This document shows positions 14,023-22,263 of a stretch of 64,000 bases of DNA, piece by piece. Source of the stretch: CATOSD01 sp965203135 (lineage in GTDB: Bacteria; Chloroflexota; Dehalococcoidia; Lucifugimonadales; CATOSD01); assembly GCA_965203135.1 (NCBI GenBank), contig CBDBBO010000001.1, positions 1,054,001-1,118,000 on the forward strand, given 5' to 3'. How positions within the stretch are numbered: the first letter of the stretch is position 1; each line of letters starts with the position of its first letter. Below the pieces are notes generated by a model. The model did not search any database, was not told the origin of the DNA, and saw only the letters and a list, made by a program, of their open reading frames with translations. Position numbers and translations under genes: made by a program.

Positions 14023-16146
14023 TTGAGCTGGCTGAAACGCATACCCCTGGGGCAGATTGCCCTGCTGCTGGTGGTGCTGGCGATAGCGTTCGGCGGCACC
14101 TATGCCGGCTACTACTGGTACTCCGACCGTGAAGTAGAGGAGGACGGAGAGTCCGAGCTTCTGGTGCCCGTGCGCCGTGGCAACCTGGTCAACGAGGTCT
14201 CTATCAGCGGCAGCCTGGTCTACCCGGACCGCGAGACGCTGAGCTTCGACATCGAGGGCGTTATAGGCGAGATCCTCGTTGAAGAGGGCGACCGCGTGAC
14301 CGAGGGCCAGCTACTGGCCCGGCTGGACCGCGAGACCGTATTGGCGCTGGAGCGCGACGCGGCCAAAGCCAGGGTGGACCTGCGCGACGCGGAGCAGGCG
14401 CTGATAGACGCGACCGCGCCCCCTTCCCCTTCCACGCTCGACTTCGCGAAAGCCGAAGTCGCCATTGCCGACGCGGAGGTCGCCTACCGCGACGCCCAGA
14501 AGGCCTTCCAGAACCTCGGCGTGGTCACCGAATACGACCTCGCCAAGGCCCGCGAAAAGGTCGCCGCAGAGCGGCTGGCGCTATCCCAGGCCGAGGACGC
14601 CCTCGCCGACACGATCGCCGGCGCCGACACCGACGACATCGCCGACGCCCACTCCACCATCCGCACCGCCACCACCGATCTCGACAACGCGGAGCGGGAC
14701 GAGGAGCTGGCCCGCCGCGAGTGGGACCGCAAGCTGCAGACCGCCCGCGACGCCATCCAGGACTCCATCGATGTCATGGGGAACTACTACCAGAAGTGGT
14801 TCGGCGTTCGGCCCGATGACGATGACATCGCCAGGGGCCTCGACGAAGTGCTGACGTCCTGGGGCACCGACCTCGAGTCCCTGATGGACCCCGACTCCGT
14901 GCCCCCGCTGCACCGCCTGCCCGCTCCCGACGCCGCGCTGGCGCCTTCGGACGTACCCTGGGACGAAAACACCCTCCTCTTCTGGCTCAGGGTCTACCCC
15001 GGCAACATATCGCTGACCTGCGAGGAGCCGCTCCCCAGAGATACCATCTGCGTGAGACCGGACTTCGACGACGAATGGGAAGTGTACACGGAGAGGCTGT
15101 CGGAGTTGGACGACCTGGAGTTGGAGGCGACCAGGGCGCTCTCCGCCTTGGAGGAGACCGTCACCAGCGCGAGCGAGAAGCTCTTCAACTCCCAGTACGC
15201 CTTGGCCGACGTCCTCGCAGGGCCGGACCCGGTGGACCTGGAACACAAGCAGAGGGCCCTGGACCTGGCCAAGGAGGCCCTCAAAGTGGCCGAGCAGGAG
15301 CTCGAAGACCTGCAGAGCGAACCCGACCCCCTTGACGTCGAAGCCGCCGTCTTGGACATCGCTCTCAAGGCCGCCGCCCTCGAACAGGCGCGCGAGGACC
15401 TGCTCGAATTGCGGACGGTGGACGAGGTCGATCCGCTGGATATCGCCCTGTTTCGCGCCGACATCGAGGCGGCCCGCACCGCGCTCGCGGGCGTGCTCAC
15501 CGACCTCGAAGCGGTCGTCTTGCGCGCGCCGCGGAGATGTATCGTTTCCGAGCTTCCGGTGGAAGAGGGCCGGCACGTGAGAGTGGGCGACGCGGTCGTG
15601 AGCCTGGTCGACCCCAACGTAGTGGAGATGTCGGGCATTGTCGACGAAATCGACGTGCTGTACCTGCAAGTGGGCGCGATCGCCACCGTACACCTCGAGG
15701 CGCTGCAGGGCCGGACGCTGCCAGGCGTGGTGTCCAGAATCGCGAGCGAACCGAACAGCCAACAGGGCGTGGTGAGCTACCCGCTGGACGTGACCCTGGA
15801 GACCACCCCCGACACTCCGCTCCTCGAGGGCCTCAGCGCCTCGGCGAGAGTCGTCATACGGGAAGAAAACGACGTGCTGCTCATCCCTCTCCAAGCCCTG
15901 CACGGCACCTTCGACAGGCCGGCCGTGCGCGTTCTCGGCGAAGAAGGAGAGGTCGAGCTGAGAGAGATCATCCTCGGTAGCAGCGACGACTTCTGGACCG
16001 TGGTGGAGAGCGGCCTCAGCGAGGGCGAGACGCTGCTGATGCAGTCGCAGGACGCCTCCGATTCGTTCTTCGGCTTCGGCAGGGGATTCGGCGGCGGCGC
16101 GACCCGCACCCTCATCGCCCCAGCAGGCGGCGGCAGGGGACGCTAG
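14023..16146 (+). CDS. MacA/HlyD-type periplasmic adaptor of ABC exporter, with inserted domain
   Basis: 707 aa from TTG 14023 (GAAGGA upstream); TTG 13972 is an alternative. An N-terminal membrane anchor (IALLLVVLAIAFGG) is followed by a lipoyl/barrel half (VRRGNLVNEVSISG... VEEGDRVTEGQLLARLD). A long alpha-helical hairpin (~100-500) comes next, then the returning lipoyl half (VEEGRHVRVGDAVVSLVD) and a beta-barrel. Unusually, the hairpin carries a ~110-residue non-helical insert (~250-360, Pro/Asp/Trp-rich, with two Cys). It is followed after one base by the ATPase, then permease: a MacAB-like exporter. It carries substrates across or away from the cytoplasmic membrane. Confidence 0.85.
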   Translation: MSWLKRIPLGQIALLLVVLAIAFGGTYAGYYWYSDREVEEDGESELLVPVRRGNLVNEVSISGSLVYPDRETLSFDIEGVIGEILVEEGDRVTEGQLLARLDRETVLALERDAAKARVDLRDAEQALIDATAPPSPSTLDFAKAEVAIADAEVAYRDAQKAFQNLGVVTEYDLAKAREKVAAERLALSQAEDALADTIAGADTDDIADAHSTIRTATTDLDNAERDEELARREWDRKLQTARDAIQDSIDVMGNYYQKWFGVRPDDDDIARGLDEVLTSWGTDLESLMDPDSVPPLHRLPAPDAALAPSDVPWDENTLLFWLRVYPGNISLTCEEPLPRDTICVRPDFDDEWEVYTERLSELDDLELEATRALSALEETVTSASEKLFNSQYALADVLAGPDPVDLEHKQRALDLAKEALKVAEQELEDLQSEPDPLDVEAAVLDIALKAAALEQAREDLLELRTVDEVDPLDIALFRADIEAARTALAGVLTDLEAVVLRAPRRCIVSELPVEEGRHVRVGDAVVSLVDPNVVEMSGIVDEIDVLYLQVGAIATVHLEALQGRTLPGVVSRIASEPNSQQGVVSYPLDVTLETTPDTPLLEGLSASARVVIREENDVLLIPLQALHGTFDRPAVRVLGEEGEVELREIILGSSDDFWTVVESGLSEGETLLMQSQDASDSFFGFGRGFGGGATRTLIAPAGGGRGR

Positions 16147-16147
16147 C

Positions 16148-16849
16148 GTGATCAGGCTGGAGGACGTATCCAAGATATACCGCATGGGCAACGTCGAAGT
16201 TGCCGCGCTCCAGGGCGTCAGCGTGATCGTCGAGCCGGGCGAGATGGTCGCCATAATGGGGCCCTCCGGCTCCGGCAAGTCCACCCTGATGAACATCATC
16301 GGCTGCCTCGACGTGCCCACCTCCGGCAGCTACACGCTGGAGGACGAGGACGTGGGCTCCATGAGCGACAACCGCCTCGCCGAGATCCGCAACGGCAAGA
16401 TAGGTTTCGTCTTCCAGACCTACAACCTGCTGCCGCGCCTGTCCGCCCTCTCCAACGTGGAGCTGCCACTCCTATACGGCAACCGCAAGAACCGACGGCA
16501 GCGAGCCCTGGAGGCGCTGGATAGGGTCGGCCTGTCCGACCGCGTCTCGCACAAGCCCACCGAGCTCTCCGGCGGCCAGCAGCAGCGCGTAGGTATAGCG
16601 CGGGCGCTCGTGAAGCGCCCGTCCATACTGATGGCCGACGAGCCGACTGGCAACCTGGACAGCACCTCCAGCGAGGAGATCCTGGCCATACTCGAGCGCC
16701 TCAACCGCGAAGAGGGCATGACCGTCGTCGTGGTAACACACGAGGCCCCCATCGCCGCCCGCGCCCGGCGCGTACTGTCGATGCTGGACGGGCGCATCGT
16801 CAGTGACCAGCGCCAGCCCGCCGCCGAGTCGGCCCGGAGCGCCACGTGA
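16148..16849 (+). CDS. MacB/LolD-type ABC transporter ATPase
   Basis: 233 aa. Walker A is GPSGSGKST, the ABC signature is LSGGQQQRVGIARAL, Walker B is ILMADEPTGNLD and the switch His is in VVVVTHEAP. This is typical of the MacB/LolD/FtsE-like class that powers mechanotransmission exporters. GTG 16148 follows the adaptor stop after one base, and its own stop overlaps the permease start (GTGA). It forms one operon with adaptor and permease. Confidence 0.93.
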   Translation: MIRLEDVSKIYRMGNVEVAALQGVSVIVEPGEMVAIMGPSGSGKSTLMNIIGCLDVPTSGSYTLEDEDVGSMSDNRLAEIRNGKIGFVFQTYNLLPRLSALSNVELPLLYGNRKNRRQRALEALDRVGLSDRVSHKPTELSGGQQQRVGIARALVKRPSILMADEPTGNLDSTSSEEILAILERLNREEGMTVVVVTHEAPIAARARRVLSMLDGRIVSDQRQPAAESARSAT

Positions 16850-18093
16850 CGCCTGCCGACGTGCTCAGGACGGCGCTGGTCTCGCTGGGCGCCAACAAGC
16901 TGCGCGCCGTGCTCACGCTTCTCGGCATCGTCATCGGCGTCAGCGCCGTCATAACCCTAATGTCGCTCGGCAGGGGCGCGCAGGAGTCAATCACCTCCCG
17001 CATCGAGGAGTTGGGCACCAACCTGCTCTTCGTGCGTCCCGGCCAGTCCGCGAACGGAGGCGCGTTCGGCGGGCTGGGCAGCGCGAATACGCTGACGCTC
17101 GGCGACGCCTACGCCCTCGTCGACCCGCAGGCCGCGCCGTCCGTGGCCGCCGTCGCGCCCGAGATTCGCACCAGCGGCCAGGTGGTCGCCATGGGCAACA
17201 ACACATTCACCCAGATAGTGGGCGTCACGTCGGAATACGAGGTGGTCCGCAACTCCCCCGTAGAGCAGGGCCAGTTCATATCCGAGGCGCACGTCAGAAA
17301 CCGCTCCGAGGTCGCGGTGCTGGGCGCGCCCATCGCCGAGCAGCTATTCGGATTCCGCAGCCCCATCGGCCAGCACATGCGCATAAACGGCCGGGAGTTC
17401 ACCGTCATAGGCGTGCTGCCCAGCCAGGGCGGCGGCTTCTTTGGAATCTTCGGCAACGAGGTGCTTGTTCCCATTACCACGGCGTACTACCGGCTCGACT
17501 TCGAGCGGACGGTGCAGGGCGACGTCATAGTCGACTCCATCAACGTCAGCGCGAAGGACGACGCCGTGTCGCAGGACACGATAAACGAGATAACGGCGGT
17601 GCTGAGGCTGCGCCACCGGCTCACCGGCAACAACGACTTCACGGTAACCAGCCAGGAAGAGACGATCGAGGCGCTGGAGGAGACCACCAACACCTTCGTG
17701 GTGTTCCTGGGGGCGATAGCCGGCATCTCGCTGCTCGTGGGCGGAATCGGCGTCATGAACATCATGCTGGTGTCCGTCACCGAGCGAACCCGCGAAATCG
17801 GCGTGCGCAAGGCGATGGGCGCCAAGCGTCGCGACATCCTGTTCCAGTTCCTGGCGGAGGCCACCCTGCTCAGCCTAGGCGGCGGAGCCGTCGGAGTCGT
17901 CGCGGGCCTGGGTCTCTCTCGCTTCCTGGACGGGCGCGATCTGATCGGCACCGGGGCCTTCCAGACCAGCGTCAGCGGCGACATAGCCGTGCTCGCCATC
18001 GTCGTTTCCGCCGCGATTGGCATATTCTTCGGCCTCTACCCCGCGGTCCGAGCCGCCGGCCTCCACCCCATAGACGCGCTCCGCCACGAGTAA
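16846..18093 (+). CDS. MacB-type (FtsX/DUF214) ABC transporter permease
   Basis: 415 aa. There is an N-terminal TM helix after LGANKLRAVLTLLGIVIGV, then a large extracytoplasmic MacB-PCD-type domain (~45-270) and three C-terminal TM helices. The family hallmark GGIGVMNIMLVSVTERTREI sits between TM2 and the coupling region. With the preceding ATPase (separate rather than fused as in E. coli MacB) and the adaptor it forms a tripartite-like exporter. The ligand is unknown: macrolide, peptide or lipoprotein-like compounds are typical. Confidence 0.92.
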   Translation: MTPADVLRTALVSLGANKLRAVLTLLGIVIGVSAVITLMSLGRGAQESITSRIEELGTNLLFVRPGQSANGGAFGGLGSANTLTLGDAYALVDPQAAPSVAAVAPEIRTSGQVVAMGNNTFTQIVGVTSEYEVVRNSPVEQGQFISEAHVRNRSEVAVLGAPIAEQLFGFRSPIGQHMRINGREFTVIGVLPSQGGGFFGIFGNEVLVPITTAYYRLDFERTVQGDVIVDSINVSAKDDAVSQDTINEITAVLRLRHRLTGNNDFTVTSQEETIEALEETTNTFVVFLGAIAGISLLVGGIGVMNIMLVSVTERTREIGVRKAMGAKRRDILFQFLAEATLLSLGGGAVGVVAGLGLSRFLDGRDLIGTGAFQTSVSGDIAVLAIVVSAAIGIFFGLYPAVRAAGLHPIDALRHE

Positions 18094-18141
18094 GGCCCCG
18101 ATGCGCCGACGCAATCACGAATCGCAATCAGAGAGAAGACA

Positions 18142-19095
18142 ATGAACGGGCGTATATTCGCACTGCTACTGATCGCGGCGGCCATCATCGGCGTCGGGGC
18201 CGCCTTTGGCGTAATCGCATACATAGAGCGCGGCGGCGGCGATGAAGGCCGGACCGCGCTCGCGGAACTGCCGGCGGCGCCAGCCGCTGCTCTGCCCGGC
18301 GGCGCCTCCGCGCTCGCAGCGCCGCAGGCAAGCGCGTCCCAACCCGCGATCGAAGGGCTGGAGACCCTGGCCGGCACGGTCGAGAGCGTCGAGGGACGCC
18401 GCCTCACCATCGCCGCCGAGCAAGGCTCCGAGACAGCGACGGTCGAAGAGGGTGCGACGGTGACGCTCTTCACGGAGCGTTCGCTCGACGACCTCGAAGA
18501 GGGCATGAGCGTAAATCTGACGGGCGAGCGCGGCGAGGATGGCGTGACGCGCGCAGAATCGATAACGCTTGGCTACGTCTTCGAGATGGGCGCGTTGGGC
18601 GTGGGCGCCCAGTTCGCTGACGGCAGCCGAAGCGGGCCGTTGGGTGGCGGAATCATGCGCACGGGAGAGCCGCCGAGCGCAGAAGACCTCGCCGAACTGC
18701 GACGACAGTTGGGCACAGAGATTCCCCCGGAGGCGATCCAGCGGATACAGGCGCTCGCCGAGCAGGGCGGCGGACAGTTGCGTGGCAGGGGCGGCGCCGG
18801 CGGCGCGTTCGGACAGCGTGGCGTTAGCGGCGAAATCACGCAGATTGGCGACGGACGCATCACCATAGAAACCGCGCGCGGCCCCGTAGAGGCCGCCTAC
18901 GACGACGACACGCAGATACGCGAGATAGTCACCGAGGGTGAACTCGACGACCTGCCCATCGGCGCCCAGGTACGGCTGCTCGGCCAGCGCGACGAAGAGG
19001 GCGTCTTTCGCGCCGTGGCCGTCATCATGACGCCCGATCTCGGCGGCCCTGTCGCCCCCGGCGGCCCCGCGCCGGGCGGCTCAACCGGCCCCTAG
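18142..19095 (+). CDS. membrane-anchored protein with two DUF5666-like OB repeats
   Basis: 317 aa. It has an N-terminal signal anchor (FALLLIAAAIIGVGAAFGVI) and an Ala/Pro linker. Two copies follow of a small beta-barrel pattern G-x-V-x-S/Q-I/V-x-x-x-R-[LI]-T-I (~75-135 and ~230-300), each ending in a [VI]-x-[LV]-x-G-E/Q strand, as in DUF5666 proteins. A Gly/Arg-rich linker separates them. It lies 48 bases after the exporter permease, so it may be a periplasmic accessory of that system. The function is unproven. Its 3' end overlaps the end of the convergent gene by 71 bases. Confidence 0.62.
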   Translation: MNGRIFALLLIAAAIIGVGAAFGVIAYIERGGGDEGRTALAELPAAPAAALPGGASALAAPQASASQPAIEGLETLAGTVESVEGRRLTIAAEQGSETATVEEGATVTLFTERSLDDLEEGMSVNLTGERGEDGVTRAESITLGYVFEMGALGVGAQFADGSRSGPLGGGIMRTGEPPSAEDLAELRRQLGTEIPPEAIQRIQALAEQGGGQLRGRGGAGGAFGQRGVSGEITQIGDGRITIETARGPVEAAYDDDTQIREIVTEGELDDLPIGAQVRLLGQRDEEGVFRAVAVIMTPDLGGPVAPGGPAPGGSTGP

Positions 19096-19462
19096 ACGTC
19101 CCTGAGCCTGCATCAGACGACGACGCCACCGGCCCCGGATTGTCGATCTCCCCCATCCGCACCTTGTGCCGCGCACCTATCCCGCTCGCCAGGAAGAAGG
19201 GCACGCTCATCACTATCCGCGCGAACGCCGGCTTCATCGACGGGTGCCGCAGCTCCAGCGTCTCTTCGTTCGGCATCAGACTGAGCCACGGGCGCGAGAG
19301 TACGCTGACGTAGAGCCCGACCAAGACCACCAGCGCCCCGATAGACGGCACTGCCGCCGAGGCGTCATCCGGCAGGTCGTCCCGCGCCAACCCCACAACG
19401 CCAACCGCGAAGAACGGCAACGCCACCAACACGTTGACCAGCACTCGCGTCGCCATAGTCAC
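19025..19462 (-). CDS. small membrane protein of unknown function
   Basis: 145 aa. Two or three hydrophobic segments are visible (LVNVLVALPFFAVGVVGLA, SIGALVVLVGLYVSVL, IVMSVPFFLASGIG), followed by a polar Arg/Gly-rich tail that is antisense to the end of the neighbouring gene. Its start overlaps the stop of the LRR gene by four bases, so the two are probably translated together. I do not recognise a family. Confidence 0.55.
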   Translation of the reverse strand: MTMATRVLVNVLVALPFFAVGVVGLARDDLPDDASAAVPSIGALVVLVGLYVSVLSRPWLSLMPNEETLELRHPSMKPAFARIVMSVPFFLASGIGARHKVRMGEIDNPGPVASSSDAGSGTSRGRLSRPARGRRGRQGRRDRAS

Positions 19463-20601
19463 TTCCCCCTGAAGAGTTGGATGGCGGTAGCGCCCAGCGT
19501 CACCAGCACACCAATCAGCGACAGCGTCACCGGGTCCATGATGTCGAAGGGCAAGTCGGCCTCCACCCCGCCCGGCGACGGCACCGAGTTCGTGAAGAAA
19601 CCCCGCTGTGGCGCAGGTGTAGGCGTCGATGCCGATGTAACCGCTGGCCCCGCCACGGGAACGGGAGCGGGCGAGGGTGCGGTAGCCGTGGTTGGCGATG
19701 GCGCTCGTGTGAACGTAGACGAGGAAGTCTCTCGCGCGGGAGCAGGAGTAGGTGAAGGGGAGCGTGTAGCCGGGACTCTCAAGCTATTGAGAGCCTCGTC
19801 GAACGCGTCGGGAGTAGGCGTTGTTGTGGACAGTTCGTCACATAAGGGCAATCCCACTCTGTCAAAGTCGTTGGAAGCTACTTGCCGTAAGCCTTCGGGT
19901 ATGCAGCCGGCCAACTGAGTGTTCTGGAGTCGTAAGTGAATCAGGTTGGATAGGTTGCCCAGTTCAGGAGGGATATCACCGCTCACCATGTTGTTTCCCA
20001 GACTCAATTCCTGAAGTTCCGACAAGTTCCCGAGCTCAGGAGGCACCGGACCCGTCAACATGTTCGAGGCTAAGCCTAGCGATGTAAGGGCAGACAGATT
20101 TCCGAGTTGCGGCGGGATTTGACCGCGCAGCCTGTTGAGAGTCAGGATAAGCGTTCTCAGCCTCGCTAGGTCGCCCAACTCCGCCGGTATCTGGCCGCCA
20201 AGTAGATCGGCGTGGAGCCATAAATCCGTCAAGTTGGATAAGCTCCCGAGAGTAGGCGGAATTGACCCACTCAACCTGTTTTCGTGAAGTTCCAACACTT
20301 GCAGTTCCGATAGCTGCCCTAGATCCGGCGCAATTTGCCCAAACAATCCGTTGCTTCCCAGTTGCAATCTCACGACTCTGCCCGAAGCATTCGTCGTTAC
20401 GCCAAACCACTCTCCGATTGGATGGTCGCTAAGCCAGTTGGTGTTGTCTTCCCAATTCGGGCCGCCCGTGGCGTTGTAGAGCGCAATCAGAACCGCGCGA
20501 TCTGAGTCAACGGAGGTGGATTGAGCAAGCGTGCTTGAGGGCATGAGGCCAAAGCCGGCAACCAGTAAGATGGCCAGCGCGACCATAGTAGGCCGCAACA
20601 T
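19459..20601 (-). CDS. plant-type leucine-rich-repeat surface protein
   Basis: About 380 aa from ATG 20601 (TTG 20652 is possible). A signal peptide (MVALAILLVAGFGLMPSSTLA) is followed by an N-cap (ALYNATGGPNWEDNTNW) and then about six 24-residue LRRs of the plant-specific type, LxxLxxNxLxGxIPPxLG. A Cys-containing cap (CIPEGLRQ), a Pro/Thr-rich stalk (~270-340) and a C-terminal TM helix ending in RGK complete it. It is thus a cell-surface, membrane-tethered binding protein. It is co-transcribed with the small membrane protein. Confidence 0.82.
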   Translation of the reverse strand: MLRPTMVALAILLVAGFGLMPSSTLAQSTSVDSDRAVLIALYNATGGPNWEDNTNWLSDHPIGEWFGVTTNASGRVVRLQLGSNGLFGQIAPDLGQLSELQVLELHENRLSGSIPPTLGSLSNLTDLWLHADLLGGQIPAELGDLARLRTLILTLNRLRGQIPPQLGNLSALTSLGLASNMLTGPVPPELGNLSELQELSLGNNMVSGDIPPELGNLSNLIHLRLQNTQLAGCIPEGLRQVASNDFDRVGLPLCDELSTTTPTPDAFDEALNSLRVPATRSPSPTPAPARETSSSTFTRAPSPTTATAPSPAPVPVAGPAVTSASTPTPAPQRGFFTNSVPSPGGVEADLPFDIMDPVTLSLIGVLVTLGATAIQLFRGK

Positions 20602-20667
20602 AGACACGCGGACTTGAGAAAAACGACTCCATTTGAACTCTATACACGCCAAAGGTCTTTCAGCCTC

Positions 20668-20697
20668 CCCATATCCGAAGCCACGTCAGATTGCCAA
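20668..20697 (-). promoter_or_regulatory. possible promoter of the LRR gene
   Basis: Minus strand TTGGCA (20692-20697), 18 bases, TATGGG (20668-20673). The -10 box is weak. Confidence 0.35.
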
Positions 20698-20793
20698 GCC
20701 AACGAGAAATCGTCCCTCCCGCGCATCCGTCTCCTCAATGACTTGCGACGTCACCCCGCACAATCGCCACTGCGAACGACGCCCCCATCCTCA

Positions 20794-20823
20794 TTGCCCG
20801 TGCCCACGCCAAAGCGCTAAAAT
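20794..20823 (+). promoter_or_regulatory. promoter of aspartic-protease module 2
   Basis: TTGCCC (20794-20799), 18 bases, TAAAAT (20818-20823), 35 bases before ATG 20859. It parallels the promoter at 4835-4864. Confidence 0.65.
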
Positions 20824-20858
20824 GCAACGTGTGAAGGCATTTCCCAAGAGGTGAACGA

Positions 20859-21176
20859 ATGAACGATGCGCAGACCCCGGCTAACGCGCGGGGAGAGAGC
20901 GTCGCCGCACGCCCGCGTCGTCCCCGCGAAGAGACGGCCCGCCTCGGTGACGAGATATACGAGCGGGACATCCGCACTCAGGTTGAAGCGGACCACCACG
21001 GAGAGTATGTCGCCATCGATGTTGACAGCGGCAGTTGGGCCATCTCCGACGACCTTCGGGCGGCAGCGAAGCGTCTGCGGGAGCTGCGCCCAGGCGCCGT
21101 TGACGTCTGGCTGCTCCGGGTCGGCCACCGTGCGCTCCACCACTTTGGGGGCCGCCCCCTTCGTAGCGCCGAGTGA
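20859..21176 (+). CDS. conserved small protein, first gene of aspartic-protease module (copy 2)
   Basis: 105 aa, paralogue of 4895-5185. The shared blocks are ERDI-QVEADHHGEYVAIDV, SDD-AAA-RLR--RPGAVDV and RALHHFGGRP. The first 20 residues are specific to this copy. The stop overlaps the GTG start of the protease by four bases, identical in layout to copy 1. The module has its own promoter and is flanked by unrelated genes, so it behaves as a mobile or selected unit. Function unknown. Confidence 0.72.
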   Translation: MNDAQTPANARGESVAARPRRPREETARLGDEIYERDIRTQVEADHHGEYVAIDVDSGSWAISDDLRAAAKRLRELRPGAVDVWLLRVGHRALHHFGGRPLRSAE

Positions 21177-21544
21177 TCGAGGGCGCGGTGAACGCCGCCT
21201 ATGAGCCTGTGGTAACCCTTACCGTGCACGCCCCGTCCGGCCTAGCAAGTGAAATAGAGGCCGTGGTCGACACCGGCTTCAACGGCTACCTGACCGTGAC
21301 CCCGGTATTGGCGGCGGAGTTGGGATTGCCCCTTGAAGGTACGGGCCGTGGGACCCTTGCTGACGGCAGGGAGGTCAGCTTCGATGTCTACGACGTTGCC
21401 GTGCTCTGGGACGGCCAGACAAGATATGTTCTGGCGGGCGCCGCCGACACCACGCCCCTGGTGGGTATGCGGATGCTGGACCGCTACAACCTGAACATCG
21501 AAGTGGAGAACGGGGGCCGCGTCGTCATACAGGCCAGGGCGTAG
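21173..21544 (+). CDS. clan AA (retropepsin-like) aspartic protease, copy 2
   Basis: 123 aa, same length as copy 1. The active-site loop AVVDTGFNGYLTVTP keeps D-T-G, and TPLVGMRMLDRYNLNIEV matches the C-terminal strand region. Roughly 60 percent of positions agree with copy 1 by eye, concentrated in the DTG loop and the C-terminus, suggesting both are functional and diverged some time ago. It is co-translated with the preceding small protein. Confidence 0.78.
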   Translation: MIEGAVNAAYEPVVTLTVHAPSGLASEIEAVVDTGFNGYLTVTPVLAAELGLPLEGTGRGTLADGREVSFDVYDVAVLWDGQTRYVLAGAADTTPLVGMRMLDRYNLNIEVENGGRVVIQARA

Positions 21545-21564
21545 CCGAAGAAGCGGCAGGGCCA

Positions 21565-21593
21565 TTGACACCCTCGCACATCCGTGCTAAGCT
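21565..21593 (+). promoter_or_regulatory. promoter with GCAC-N4-GTGC operator (unit E)
   Basis: TTGACA (21565-21570), 17 bases, TAAGCT (21588-21593). GCACATCCGTGC (21576-21587) is identical to unit D and abuts the -10 box. Confidence 0.65.
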
Positions 21594-22070
21594 CCCCTCA
21601 TCACATACAACCGACCGACGGTCATCGGCCACCAACGTAACAACCGTGACAACAATCCGTCAGATAAATTCCCGTCCAACCGAAATCCGTTCCATCCGCA
21701 GCTAGAAACGCCGACCGCCCAGCTACAAAATCTGAGGAGATAAAACAAAAGAAACGAAACGGGACACTTTTTTCTAGCTTGTTTGTCCCACCCGGCAGTT
21801 TGGCACCTGCCCCCGCCCGGATGCTACTCCGCTTGGTAGCCCATCCATTCCGTCCTGCTCCGGACGGATGGCCGAAGCGAAAAGCCGTCCGGGACCCGTA
21901 CCGCGCACGCCACCAGGCCGGCGCGGAGTTCCGGTCCCGGTTCCGCATCACCTTGCCGACGGCGTCCCTGGCCCAATCACGCGGCAGCAGGTCGAGAGGT
22001 GCTGCGCGGTCTGTCCTCGTGGCCACCGCGCGAGCCAGTCCCGACCCTGCCGCGCCGCCACTACCGCTAG

Positions 22071-22110
22071 TCCCTTCCCCTTCGCAGGGGGAAGGTTAGG
22101 ATGGGGGTGA
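22071..22110 (-). repeat. REP-like element (CTTCCCCC...GGGGGAAG type)
   Basis: Reverse orientation of the common element CACCCCCATCCTAACC followed by a CCTTCCCC/GGGGGAAGG hairpin. Other copies are at 2892, 24651, 32398, 33692, 41272, 42477, 45297 and 47918. Confidence 0.7.
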
Positions 22111-22263
22111 CACTCCCCCGCGAACCCTTAACAACTCAATCGGCATCCCATCCGAGTCGAGGCCGTTCTCGCGCACTTTCTTTGATTGGCCTTATATGCG
22201 ACAATGCACGGTGCGCCTTCGCGCGTCACCAGCAAGAACATCGAGCCAGCGTAGGGGGGAAGT

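Larger units (their letters stand above)
21545..22263. other. long intergenic leader with regulatory unit E
   Basis: About 720 bases before the oxidoreductase operon. It holds the unit-E promoter (21565-21593), the core CCGCCCAGCTAC (21715-21726) followed by an A/G-rich stretch ending in a T-run (21768-21776), and a REP palindrome (22071-22110). Open frames at 21622-22026 (minus) and 21779-22099 (plus) have no recognisable domain and read into repeats, so I do not call them genes. Confidence 0.55.

Noticed and set aside
14581..16320. 579-codon minus-strand open frame opposite the MacA-like gene
   Set aside because: Shadow; low-complexity Gly/Val/Leu composition.
16803..18245. 480-codon frame overlapping the permease in another plus frame
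   Set aside because: Arg/His/Pro-rich out-of-frame reading of the permease gene.
21622..22099. open frames on both strands upstream of the oxidoreductase operon
   Set aside because: No domain, overlap each other and run into REP or unit E.
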